Origin: Rotaria sordida
Taxonomy: Eukaryota; Rotifera; Eurotatoria; Philodinida; Philodinidae
Assembly: GCA_905250125.1 (NCBI GenBank)
Contig: CAJNOL010000183.1
Location: 1-64,000 of the forward strand
DNA length: 64,000 nucleotides
Direction: 5' to 3'
The position numbers were made by a program, and so were the translations under genes. Of this stretch, positions 39,801-50,500 are shown piece by piece. The first letter of the stretch is position 1. Every line of letters starts with the position of its first letter. Under the pieces are notes generated by a model that did not search any database, was not told where the DNA came from, and saw only the letters and a program-made list of their open reading frames with translations.

Positions 39801-42800
39801 ACTGGACTCTTACTAGCTCCATTCGTGACCGGACAGAGACAGCTACTGGATTACTGCTTTCAAGTTCCTATCATTTTTTGCGGCCTGTATTTCTTGACTT
39901 GGATATTGCTATCAGATGCACTTAGAATTAGTTTTCTGAAAGAGAATTAAATATTATTGACAGATCTTAACTAAATTATTTGTTTGTTTTTATTAGTGAT
40001 AAATCTAATACATAGAATGCATGATCAAAGTTCATCAATTTGAACATAGATAACAAGAATGTTAATCGAAGTCAAGGATAGAAGTTACAAAATTTTTAGC
40101 ATAGGTCATCGCCGTGTTTGAATAGATTATCGATTCGAGATATTGACACATGGATTTTTAGCGACTTCTATAAATTACAGCTCATTAAAAGGATAAGTGA
40201 ATATATTTGCATTCTCAAAATTGATATGAGTAAGTTTTCAAGGATTTAAAAACGAAAATTTCGGATTTCGTGTTCTTATTTTTAAAATACTTTAAATTTC
40301 AAAAATCATTGAAACTGAATTACGAACGCAATAAACTCAAAAACCTTGGAATTTGCGATTAGATTTGATAAGATAAGGTATCATTAATAACACTGTACTT
40401 TACTGTCGATACGACACAACCAGAAAAAGATTTTGGGATTAAAGTCTTGCTATATGAATTTGCTCGTGAGTAAAAATAATATAAATAGTTTGAGATTTGA
40501 TAACAATTATCAAAATGCAAATCGTTTATATCTACGTATATCTTGAACTCAGATATCTCGAATGCATCATAGTATGTATGAAGATTTTCAAAATTCTAAT
40601 TTTGTTTATTTTTATTTATTAATTAGAAGTAATCAATAGTGTTTTTTTTATATTGATATGAAGAAAAATAGTATAAAATAATCACTATCAAAGACATTTC
40701 TATTTGTCTTATTTATTCATGATTAACTTGATTTTAAAATAGCTTTCAGTACAGAGAGTGAAAATTCTTTGAATTTCTAATTCTATGTACGTAAAAATAA
40801 TTGTAGGCAAAAATAATCGCATGGGTTATTTTTTGAATGATTTTATTATAAAACAAAGTATGGAGTTGCATAACTTAGTCTACAATATAATGTAGAAAGG
40901 CTCATTGTATCAAGTATTTTATGTGATGAAAGTTAAAGTTTAAAAACGTGAGTACAGCGTTACCAGCATATCAACTTTGATATGTTCGATGATTGTTAAA
41001 CACTAAACTGACTCAAATTCTTCATATTCTCGTTCAAAACATAAAACGTTCCTATTTAAAATGCTTAGATCTATAAACTTCTGTGTCCTTTGGATATATC
41101 TAATGCAGTATAAGATTAACATACGTAGATGATAGAAGAGTATCTGATATGCTAGTTGTATCATCACTAATAGTAAACAAATAACCAATTAATTCAATTC
41201 CACTTTTTTCCATACATTCCATTAAATTTGCACTAAGATTATCTCGATTTTTTTCTAAAAATCCACGAGCATCATAAACAACCTAAATTAACGAAGAGAA
41301 ATGAAACAAATAAATATAAAATTTAATATATATATATATATTCTTATTTTGTACTTTTCCAGCATAATGATGAATTCCAAAAGCTGTTTCATTGCCTCTT
41401 GGTCTTATATATCTTGGATGATTTTTACAATGACTATGAAATTTTTGTACCAATGATTCATCATTTGCTTTTGGAAAACGAGTTTCTTCATCAAGTAATG
41501 CAAATATACCTAATGGCTACAAAGAATTTTATTTTTAAAATTAAAACAAAGACAAAAAAAAAAGAAATAAAGAATTTTAACATACTCCCATAAATAATTC
41601 AATTAAATCTTCATTATTTTGAAATTCAACTTTTTCCCATGATACACCTTCTGTTCCATAATCTTGTTCTTCTTGTAAAAAAATATGTTCATTAAAATAA
41701 TACTGTAGATGTTCATTTGCAACATTGATACATAATTGTTCAAAACTATTAACTTGAAAATTTTCAAAACCTGACATATCTAAGATTGAACATGTACGAT
41801 AAATATTATTATCTGTTTGATTACGTCTATTTAATATCAAACAAAAACAATTTATAAAATTCTGTTTTTTAAGAAAATAATATTACCGTCGATTTGGTTG
41901 TAAAAGTGTATTTGTTTGTTTAACAATCCATGAAAATAAACGTTCATATAATGCTTTAGCAAGTGCATCACGACAATCATTAGCTTGGTCAAAATTTTTT
42001 AAACTTATTACACGTTCACCTAGAAATATTATTTTTTTTAATAAATAAAATGTAATGTAAAATTTTATGATATACCTTTAGTTATACTAAATGTTGAAAT
42101 AAGAGCCATTGTAAGAATTTCTTGATCAAGTGCAAGTAAGGTGCAAACTATAAACATAGAAATAGTTATCAATTATCAAATTCATTCAAATCGGTTTATA
42201 GTGAAAATACGAAAATTTAATAATCGTTATGTCTTTCAACTACAAAATTTCATAGAAAAGTTGTACATAAATTGTTGCTGAAATCTGAATTATTCCCATC
42301 ATTCTTTGGCTTTTATCTTCTGTTTATCTAGTCTCATCAATAATATTTACAGATGTAGATTAAATATGAAAAACAAATCTTTCTATCGGAATCTGTAATC
42401 ATCATTATCATATATTCGGAACGATTATCGAATTCCGATTAGAAACTTTCATTGGGAGTATCAAAGTAAGGTTCGACCGGGTTCAAAAATTTTAGGCTCG
42501 ATAGGCTCTATCTACGAGACTTTTATCTCGAGTTACTCAGTTGGATGAAATCTAGCTGAATAGTTCTCAATAAAAGTCTCGTAGGTTTTTCTTAGAGAAA
42601 AATCTTCATCACTTTCAATAATATCTCCGTCTCAATACATACATGATTGTGAAGTTTCAAGATAGAATAATACTTCTTAAATTTATGAAATAGGAATCAA
42701 TCTGAAGAATTCAATGAAATGAAAGTTCAACAAAAGAAACGAGTCCCAAGAATCATAGATGAGCCTTGTAGTCAATAGAAATACTTTTAAGCTTGCGGTA

Positions 42801-45394
42801 GAACAAATATTTTTGTATTGAGACATAAGCTTATCATAAAAAATGTCCTTCTTTTAAGATGCGATCCAAAATAGTCGTTTATTTAAAATGTAAATATCTT
42901 AGCAAGGATACGTCTGTTATAACTCCTTGTCAGACATGTTCAAGTCAGATATGATCGTCACATTTCTTTTGTGTGTATTTTTTCTCGTAATAAAAGCAAT
43001 AATTAGAAATTCAAATTTATAAAATTCCATTAAGTAACAAAATTATATCATCGAAAAAATTTTTAAAAAATCACCTACCAACTTCTAATGGATATTCATC
43101 TTCAATATAAACTCCATCAGTTTCATCATCATGTGAAAATTGAATATTTGTTAAATGAAGAATTGCCGAAAGAATAGTAAATACCATATTTATATCCTAA
43201 ATAATACAAAATAAAAAATTTTCCTCATCACACTAACAAAAAAAAAAACATTGTATTTTACATCATCAGTAAATCCCACTCTGCGCATTATTTCTTTTTG
43301 TGTATTAAACATTTGTCGACAATGTTTAAAATCCGATCGACTTGGAAATACTTTTCCACCACATGGATCTTTTAAAACTCTACATAAATTTCCATAAAAT
43401 ATTAATTCAATATAAAGAAATTTTGCATACCGATAAGTTTCGGGATCATCCAAATAAAAATATTCTAAAGTTTCTTTTTCAAGACCAGCAAATAAATAAT
43501 AAAAAAAATGAAATGTTCGTTCACCAGGACCATGTTGAACAACACGAGATTTTTCAAGTAAATAATGATAAACTTTTGCTGACAAAAAAAAAAAAAGAAG
43601 AATCACAAATAATAATTTATCATTTATTCAATTAATAACATACCACCAATAATGCGACCTGCATCGGTAAAATTTAATTGAAGATATTTTCCAAAACGAC
43701 TTGAATTTTGATTCATACATGTTTGAGCATTTCCAAATGCTTCAAGTAATGGTGATGTCTAATCATTTTAAAAATGTTAAGAAAGAAATTGTGAAACCAT
43801 CGAATATACAAAGCACTCGATAAAAAAAAAATTTCTTTTTGTGCATTCAATGCATCAATGTTTGAAATCATTAACCTCAATATTTTAGCTTCCGATAACC
43901 TCTCTTTCATAAGTTAGTCAATATCTATCTTTTACCATCGTCATGTTCTTATGAGAAAAAAACATCCTTTAAAAGTTGTGCTTATTTTTGTTTATAAAAT
44001 AACATAGTGTTGACAGACTGAAGATTTATAAGACCAACATGGTTGAAGAATAGTTTTTTTCATGTGTCTAAAATGTTCACTTGATAACAATCTATATTCT
44101 GTCAGCATTCAGAATAAGAGAGCTTCAAGCTGAATTTTATACATGTTATGCAACTTTTTATTGTCTATAAAATGGTATGTTCGGGATGGAACGCGGTTCA
44201 CATATCTCTCTTCCATAATGATTTTTCAATGGAAAAAAAAATATTTTTAGCCATTTTCATTGCCATGACACGATTATAAAGCAAAATAAATGTGACATTC
44301 AGAATTAGCATCAAAAGCTACCTGGAATTAAATACATCTTAGAGAAAATTTTTTCTTATGAAAAATCATCTGTGATTTCCCAAGAGTTACCTTTTCGCAA
44401 GAAAAAAATGTTCTCTAACATACACTTGATTCCATGTATCTTTTTGATGCTAATTCTGAGTGTCACATTTATTTTACGCAACAACGTGTTATGGCAATGA
44501 AAATCACTAAAAATGTTTTTTTTTCTTCTCTATCGAAAAATTATTATGGAAGAAAGAGAGACACAAACATGATTTCGCCATGAAGACACCATTTATTTTT
44601 TGGAATAGTTTTTTACCATTTTGTATAGGGATATAATGATGGTAAAAAGTTGGTATTGATTAACTTTTGATAGAAAGATTATCGGAAGCTAAAATTTTAA
44701 GGTTAGTGGTTTCAGAAATTGATGCATCGAATGTACAAAAAATTTTCTTATCGAGTGTTTCGTATACTCGATGGTCTCATAATTCTTCTCTGAGTTTATT
44801 TAAATACAAACTTCAATTATTCGATTTTGTAATTCACGATCACCAGCATCACCTGAACAATGAATTATATGTGAAACCATAAGTTTCGTCGATTCAGTTT
44901 TTCCTATTATATATAAAATAAATTCACAAAATAAAACAATTTAATCGATTCTACCAGCTCCACTTTCTCCTGAAACTGCAATACATTGTGATCTTTTTGC
45001 TAAACAAAGTTTTCGATATGCTTGATCAGCAATCCAAAAAATATGTGGTGTTAATTGATGTCGACATTGAACATATTTATAAAGATCATGTTGCTAAAAT
45101 ATCAATATTCTATTTGATTTTAATCTTTAAAAATAAATAAAAAACACAAACTTGTTTTTCATAAATATTTAACTGTTTAAATGGATTAATTGCAATAAGT
45201 ACATCTCCTATGTATGTCTATTCATGGATTAAAAACAAGACAAAAAAAATTTTTTTTTAAATAAGAATACGAAAACTTACATAGATTACTCCTTTTTTAT
45301 ATCTAGCACGTAATTCACGTAAAAGACTTTCTTCATCAAGAACATTTAATGTTGATAAATCATCAATATCACCTAAACCAACTTTAAGTACCAT
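21867..45394 (-). CDS. Myosin-motor/chitin-synthase fusion protein (2819 aa, 39 exons)
   Basis: Exons in order: 45281-45394, 45152-45217, 44955-45093, 44812-44903, 43644-43758, 43262-43578, 43079-43196, 42076-42147, 41887-42019, 41586-41826, 41355-41516, 41125-41282, 38709-38840, 38581-38650, 38467-38522, 36786-36935, 36605-36716, 36326-36541, 35186-35353, 34730-35114, 34397-34670, 34138-34339, 32547-32681, 31955-32487, 29824-30672, 29488-29757, 28046-28228, 27827-27980, 27605-27772, 27409-27544, 27274-27356, 27079-27196, 26915-27015, 26654-26858, 24893-25368, 24682-24819, 24323-24629, 22289-23048, 21867-22218. The sum is 8460 bp and every phase agrees. Motor (residues about 1-750): P-loop GESGAGKT 102-109 (split by an intron), switch [10 protein letters not shown] 153-161, switch II DMSGFE 405-410, actin-site region ending in RCIKPN. 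An IQ-like helix ([15 protein letters not shown]) lies near 771-785, then a charged linker. The chitin synthase part has clustered TM segments, CATMWHE 1740-1746, DGD 1938-1940, GEDRW 2041-2045, QRRRW 2079-2083 and SWGTRE 2261-2266. The tail has two polyGln runs. It should polymerise UDP-GlcNAc into chitin at the plasma membrane, with a motor facing the cytoplasm as in mollusc homologues. An in-frame acceptor at 45403 suggests a 5' exon or leader splice. Confidence 0.95.
22008..22081 (-). repeat. Two CAA/CAG runs coding polyGln in the chitin synthase tail
   Basis: On the + strand they are TTG runs at about 22008-22025 and 22064-22081, within the last exon. They encode two short Gln tracts in the cytoplasmic C-terminal tail and are expected to vary in length. 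Confidence 0.85.
23205..24050. repeat. Dispersed repeat copy interrupted by a second foldback element
   Basis: The outer parts 23205-23330 and 23868-24050 are similar in order and orientation to 28935-29241 and 46070-46375. One example is the shared stretch around TAGTCTCGACTCAAAAGCGA near 24017. Between them, 23330-23868 is its own inverted repeat (TACCATGAAAAAAGTTCGT on the left, ACGAACTTTTTTCATGATA on the right) and is absent from the other two copies. It lies in the chitin synthase intron 23049-24322. Confidence 0.75.
25973..26372. repeat. Small palindromic element with TAGTGGYGTAAC termini
   Basis: TAGTGGCGTAACC at the left end is mirrored by GGTTACACCACTA-like sequence at the right end. 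An almost perfect inner palindrome lies at 26099-26208 (CATATTAGTTTGAGTTCATT against its complement). It sits in the chitin synthase intron 25369-26653. Two overlapping frames of 74-89 codons here have no recognisable product. Confidence 0.75.
28674..29241. repeat. Full-length inverted repeat, same family as 23205-24050 and 45930-46375
   Basis: The ends CAACTGATTAATCGCTTTTG (left) and CAAAGCAATTAATCAGCTGG (right) are imperfect complements, and the pairing continues to a centre near 28955. It lies in the chitin synthase intron 28229-29487. Confidence 0.85.
30920..31200. repeat. Inverted repeat in a chitin synthase intron
   Basis: GGAATTTCGATCTAAAATTTTG near 30975 (first 20 bases used) pairs with CAAAATTTTGAAATCGAAATTC-like sequence near 31120. 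The flanks extend to GGAGTACCCAAA on the left and CCGGGGAGTATTTAG on the right. The intron is 30673-31954. Confidence 0.8.
32770..33385. repeat. Foldback/MITE-like element with clear terminal inverted repeats
   Basis: The left end reads AAATTCTAGAGAATATTAGG and the right end, in complement, AAATTCTAGAGAACATAAAG. AAAAGTTTAA..ACAACGTA follows at both ends, and pairing continues inwards (ATTTTATTTTCTTTAAAATGG against CCATTTTAAAGAGAATAAAA). It lies in the 1.46-kb intron 32682-34137, next to another element. Confidence 0.85.
33425..34055. repeat. Second inverted-repeat element in the same intron
   Basis: GGGAACATCC at 33428 is mirrored by GGAATGTTCCC at the right end. ATATTTTATCAATATCTAGA pairs with the ATATTGATAAAATAC stretch, and GGAAATCTCTTCAGG with the GAGAGATTTCCTC stretch. 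The centre is near 33745. It is almost abutting the 32770-33385 element. Confidence 0.85.
35393..36293. repeat. About 0.9-kb terminal-inverted-repeat element between the motor and synthase parts
   Basis: The termini are GTGCATAATAAACTGGACAA on the left and TCGTTTTATTATGCATCAC on the right. The outer 100 bp on each side pair (CGCCTACTTAATCGTCTAAC with GTTAGACGATTGAGTAAG). It fills the intron 35354-36325 that separates the IQ-helix exon from the chitin synthase linker exons. The two frames inside (35624-35914 and 35821-36135) have no recognisable product. Confidence 0.8.
37166..37734 (-). CDS. Putative alternative first exon of the chitin synthase gene
   Basis: An uninterrupted 190-codon frame starting MSDLNLFS lies in the 1.53-kb intron between motor exons 38467-38522 and 36786-36935, on the gene's own strand. 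Its end reads AAG followed by GTAGAC at 37165, a usable donor in phase 2, which is the phase of the upstream motor exon. Joining it to 36935 gives [12 protein letters not shown] without a frame break, and 569 + 6475 bp = 7044 is a multiple of three (2347 aa). I found no acceptor that would let it act as an internal exon in phase with the exon upstream. It is acidic and rich in Ser, Asp and Asn, with no membrane segment and no motif I recognise. If used, the product keeps the last part of the motor, the IQ helix and the whole chitin synthase but lacks the ATP-binding core. Transcription is not shown by sequence alone. Confidence 0.6.
39023..39556. repeat. Inverted repeat in the 2.3-kb chitin synthase intron
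   Basis: CGGCGAGACTAGTAGAAACC on the left pairs with GGCTTCTACTAGTCTCGTCG on the right. AAATTTCAACC...AGGCAGGTCTC pairs with GAGACCTGCATA...TTTGAAATTTCG across a centre near 39285. The remaining parts of the intron 38841-41124 are featureless A+T-rich DNA. Confidence 0.85.
42509..42583. repeat. Short stem-loop in the intron 42148-43078
   Basis: CTACGAGACTTTTATCTCGA on the left is mirrored by AATAAAAGTCTCGTAG on the right around a short loop. No other structure was noted in this 931-bp intron. Confidence 0.7.
43773..44800. repeat. About 1-kb foldback element in a motor-domain intron
   Basis: The two arms are reverse complements (centre about 44390). GATAATCGGAAGCTAAAATT-like sequence near 44680 is the complement of AATATTTTAGCTTCCGATAA near 43890, and CAGAATTAGCATCAAAA near 44300 pairs with TTTTTGATGCTAATTCTGAG near 44440. 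The right arm ends within about 15 bp of motor exon 44812-44903. It lies just downstream of the exon that completes the P-loop. Confidence 0.88.
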
Positions 45395-45929
45395 TGTTTG
45401 ATGCTAAATAAATGAAAATAATAATTATTGTTTACATAAGTCTTAACAACATTTATTGTAAAGATTTTTTTATTTATTTATTAAATTATTATCCTAAGGA
45501 AAATTTTACAATCTGATAAATCTAAATAAAATCATCTCTATTCTTTACATTCATAAATGAAAGTATTATATAGACCCAAATAAGCTATAATTATGCTACA
45601 AAAAAAGTTCAGGCTCGTTGAGTAGTGATTTTTCCTTATATCTTCTTGAATACTTCTACACGATTCACATTCACCACATTGTTTTCAGGGATCAAAGCAA
45701 TTAGTGAATGGAGTACGTGTATCTGTAGAAAAACTACTACATATAGATTTAAAAATATGGTTCTACCCCAGATTGACGACACTCTTTTATATAAATCGGT
45801 CTAACTGGTAGAGCAAACAAAAGAGTGTGAGTGTCGCTGATCTGAAGAAGTATTTACTTTGATTCTTATTCAAACCGACAATATCCTTAACTATTTAGTA
45901 TGATTGAGAATTGATTGGCAAATTATAAT

Positions 45930-46375
45930 GTAAAATGAATATCGTGATCCTTCTGAGGAAAACTAATTTTCAAATTTTGACTTAAAATTTTGCATAGTAA
46001 AATTTTTCCATCAATATTTCAACTATTGTCATTGTTCCTATTTTAAGATACAGCTATAATAAAAGTGTGTCTTTCACATTGCTCATATGCACCGACAAAT
46101 TCGATGTTCTGATTTCAGGATAGAAGCAAATCAAAATATCTGAAATTTTTATAATAAACTACTCTCATTAAGGCCTGTCTTTATACAAAGTTTTCAATCA
46201 AAATTCGAAAATCAGTCTCCCTGAAGGATGACACCATTTATTTAATTACTACCGTAAAAGTGTAGTAACTTGGTAGCAATAAGCTAAGGACCTGAACTCT
46301 TTTCAGAATATTCAACACTTATTTGGGTTTACATAATGCATATAGTCCCGATTCGAAAGCACTTAATCAATTAGA
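45930..46375. repeat. Third copy of the 28674-29241 repeat family, upstream of the chitin synthase gene
   Basis: Shared blocks include TATTTTAAGATACAGCTATA near 46035 (28905 in the other copy), the ATAATAAACTACTCTCATTA block near 46155, and ATGCATATAGTCCCGATTCG near 46337. It is in the gap 45404-47562 between the chitin synthase and Rab8 genes. That gap otherwise holds only A+T-rich DNA and a purine tract. Confidence 0.75.
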
Positions 46376-47065
46376 TGACTTCTTTCGTCAAATGAAAAAT
46401 TCGAACAACTTCAAAAGAAGAATATTTTCTTGATGTATCGAATATTAATCATACTTCTTGATTTTCCAACTATTGTTTATAATAAAATAGTCTGTTTGAA
46501 TATGAAGGTGAATCTTTTTTTTTTTGTTCAAATATCTAGATTAGATCGAAACAATAGCTACCAAAAATAATCTAACATTGAATTTCACATAGCTTGGGAA
46601 TATTGATCTTACCAGCTCTTTTCCTTATGTATCCTTCTTAAAATCTTGTCAAATTTGTTGTCTCTTATGTAAATGACTACAAAAGCACATATCTATTTGA
46701 ATAAATTGGTTTAATTTCGTTCAAACCTTGAAAAATTTCATTTATACATACTTGTTTTTGACGATGTACGAAGTTTTTCCTGTTCAATTCATTATTCAAT
46801 GGTATTTTTAAACTTTGTTTACGTCAATGTCCTTCCTTAACGTTCTTTTTTTCTTTTCCTTGTGAAAAATTTTCTCTTTTATCGTAAACTAAATCCAACA
46901 AACAATTGTTGCGTATGATTTTAACTAGTTCATCGTACGGACATTCTTATTTTTTTGTCTTTTCTTTTGTGTACATTGTGAACAAACGCACACGCAAGAT
47001 TTCGAATGAGGACACATTCATTCAATATATTTGATCAAAAGATTTCGTTTCGATGTCGACAATCG

Positions 47066-47125
47066 GAAAAGAAGAAGAAGAAGAAGGAGGAGGAGAAGGA
47101 GGAGGAGGAGAAGCAGGCGGAGGAA
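47066..47125. repeat. Purine-rich GAA/GGA tract
   Basis: About 55 bases are almost entirely A and G on the + strand, built of GAA and GGA triplets. It lies about 440 bp beyond the Rab8 stop and 1.7 kb upstream of the chitin synthase start. It is capable of triplex formation; no function is assigned. Confidence 0.8.
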
Positions 47126-47562
47126 CAAAATATTCATTCGGATATATAGTAAAGAAGACGACAAAAATCATAAGATGTCATATTGAAGCGATTAATAGAC
47201 TGGTGAACTAGTTAATCGATATATTTGTCCATCGTTGTCGTTGTCATTTCGAAAGTCAACAATCATAATTAATAGAAGCATATATGTTTTATTTTATTCC
47301 ACAATAAGAAAAAATGTTAGATACCCAAGAATAATAACAAATGAAATAATGAAAGAGAAAAAAAAAAAGAAAAACAAACGACAGTACGATATACAAAGTG
47401 GATGTAATGATTGATCGGCATTCAATAAAAAAACGAAAAAAAGAAAAAAAAAAGAAGAAAACTTGTCATTGATGTTCATGCTATTAACTATGTCATTGAA
47501 TGACTTTTAGAATAAGAAAATACATGATCAATAATATGACAAGTTATTTGTTTGATTTTTGT

Positions 47563-50500
47563 TTAGAAGAATGAGCAACGTGACCAAAATGATGTACCAG
47601 GTTTTTTATTTGAATCTTGTTTTGGCCTAATACCACCAGAGATTACTCGATTACCAGTTTGATCAGTACCCTAGAATAAAAATATGAAATTTTCATATAC
47701 ATAAAAGAAAAATACCAAAAAAATAATTCATACAGCTTTCTTGTCAATTTTTGCTTTGATATCTTTAGCGAGAGAAAGAAAGGCTTCATCCACATTCTAG
47801 ATTAATCATCACATATTCAACATATCAATGATAATCATTATCATACTTACAATATTTCCTTTAGCACTAGTCTCCATAAACTTAATACCATATTCCATAG
47901 CAAGCTAAAGAAAAACAAAATATTAATAACATTCATATCTACAGAACAATTCGGAATTTTTTTTCTTCATAACAATATATATTGAAATAAAAAATTGTTA
48001 TAGAAATAGCATGATATTACTATTGGTTGTTTTTTTTTAAACTAAAAACTATCCATATTACAATCATTAAACACCTGTTTAATAAGAAGAAAATCAAATC
48101 AAAGAATTTTTCGATTCATCTAAACTAAGTTTTCGCAACTGAACCTAAATCGGCCACTTTTTTAATATCGGAACCATCACTGAACTCAACCATCTTATAG
48201 TCAGGCCCCGACAGTTGTACTCAATACCCGATCAGACCTAGGCGACATCCGGCAGATACTTTCACAGTCATCGTACGGTTTTCAAATTTTTATTTTGTAT
48301 GAAAAAATATACTATTTAGTTGCTTCCATAAACAGCGACAAAAAAAAAAGAGATCAACTCAAACTCAACAAAAAAACACAAATGATTCAGGATTCACTTG
48401 ATGTTTTTCTACTTCTAAAATTCGAACAGTTTCGATCAATATATGTTTGTTTGTTGCTGATGATGCTAGAATAGAACGTAGTATTGATGTCAAACGTCGT
48501 AATTGTGGATACATACATGATTTTATCATCATCTGTAGCAGAGGTGTCAATAGGATGAAATAAAGTCTTATACCTTGCAAAGTGGAAAATCAGGTTTTCG
48601 AATTTTGATCGTGAAAAGAACCATTTGTTCGGTTTTTGAGAGTCAAAAATCAGAAATATACTATCGAGAGCGGTGTCAACACGTATTCAGAGTGTTCGTC
48701 TTTAGACCTACGTCCAAATGAACAAGATAGAATTAAAAAATAAGTGGAATGACTATTGAAGCATTGTGTTTTTATTTCTTATTCTTATGTTTTTAGCAGA
48801 TTAAAACAAAAATTTAAGTTATGAGTTCTATATCATCTGATTCGGATGATGATATTTGCCAAATATCTACTCATGATTTTACTTCTAAATCAAATACGTC
48901 TTCATCTTGTCTTGCCAGTCATTTCACTTTATTTTCAAATTTTTATAGTGCTAAACAATAAAAATAATATCTTGGTCAATGTTTCTTGTTTAAATTTGAT
49001 AAGCAAAAAGAAGGCAATAGAACAGGAACGTCGACTTAGCATTATCACTGCATTAACTTAATGCTAACAGCAATACGTTCGTATAACGATCCTTAGACAA
49101 AAGTATTGTAGCTACTCTTAAGTCGATGCAATATTGTATTAATTTCGTAATAGTTACAATACTTTTGTATTAAAACTATAAACAAAAATTATTAAAAGTA
49201 GTCAGAAATACTAACTTCGCTTTAGTATTACATCAATCAATACAAATTACGATACTTTTGTCTTAGGATCGTTATACAGAAGTATTGCTGTTAGTATGAA
49301 GTTAATGTAATGCTAATACTAAGTCGAAATCTCTACAATAGAACCTTTAGATTTTATAAAAATCATCATAAAAAAATTTTCATTTCTTTCAAAATATGAA
49401 GAAAAAATCTTCAACCAGAGAATTTAGAAAACATTTCATTAGTAAGATCAGCAGAAAAAAAATTAATATAGGAAAAAATTGTTTATTTATTTGATTGCTT
49501 TTGTTCTAACTCATATTAGTTATCTTACTTTCTTTTTCTTGAATATTTTTTCAAATAAGGTTCTATAGTAAAGCTTATGAATCTAAGTTATGTATATTAT
49601 ATCATTTCCTTTCCTTTTTTCTTGATACTCATATATTTTATTAGTTGAATTATGAGTTACCATTTTGATTAAATGGGTTTAAATAAAACAATGTTCTATG
49701 ATACAATTAGAAAACATTTTTTTCTTTTGAACTATGTTGGAAATTACAATAGAGCCAGTATGTCAACTCTGCAGGGTATACTGCCTTACCCTGAGGATCG
49801 AATAAGGCAGGACAGGATGGTAAAAACTACCCTATAGACACCTCTGATCTACAGATGAATTTTCATTGAAAATGAATTCTTTTATTTATTATATAAAATG
49901 TTACATACATGTTCACCCTTTTCTCGACTGACTTGTCTTTTATCTTGCATGTCACATTTATTTCCTATAAGCATTCGTTCAACTTCGGCTGATGCATGCT
50001 AAAAATAAAAAACAAACCAATATCGAAATTTATTCTTTTTTTTCTTAATGAAAATTTTATTTCTATACTTCTTCAATATTACGAATCCAATTTTTAATAT
50101 TATCAAAACTTTTTTCACTTGTGATATCATATACCAACATAATTCCCTGAAAAATTATAACTTTTTAAAAATAAAAATTTTCCTTTTTTTTTTTATTATT
50201 TACCATTGCACCACGATAATAAGCTGTTGTTATTGTTTTAAATCGTTCCTATTATATATATATACATATAAATTTTAAAATTTAACTCAACACAAGATTA
50301 TAAATTCTTACTTGACCCGCTGTATCCCTAGACAAATAAGAAAATAAATGAAAAATGGAATTCATTTTCTAAAAATCTAACATACCAAATTTGTAATTTA
50401 ATTTTTCGTCCATCAAGATCAATTGTTCGTATTTTAAAATCAATTCCTAATTAAATATTCCAATTATCTTAGACAAAATACAAAATAAATAAATTACCTA

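Noticed and set aside
43713..44882. Two similar short frames containing [11 protein letters not shown] on opposite strands
   Set aside because: They resemble each other only because they are the two arms of the 43773-44800 inverted repeat. They are not a duplicated gene.
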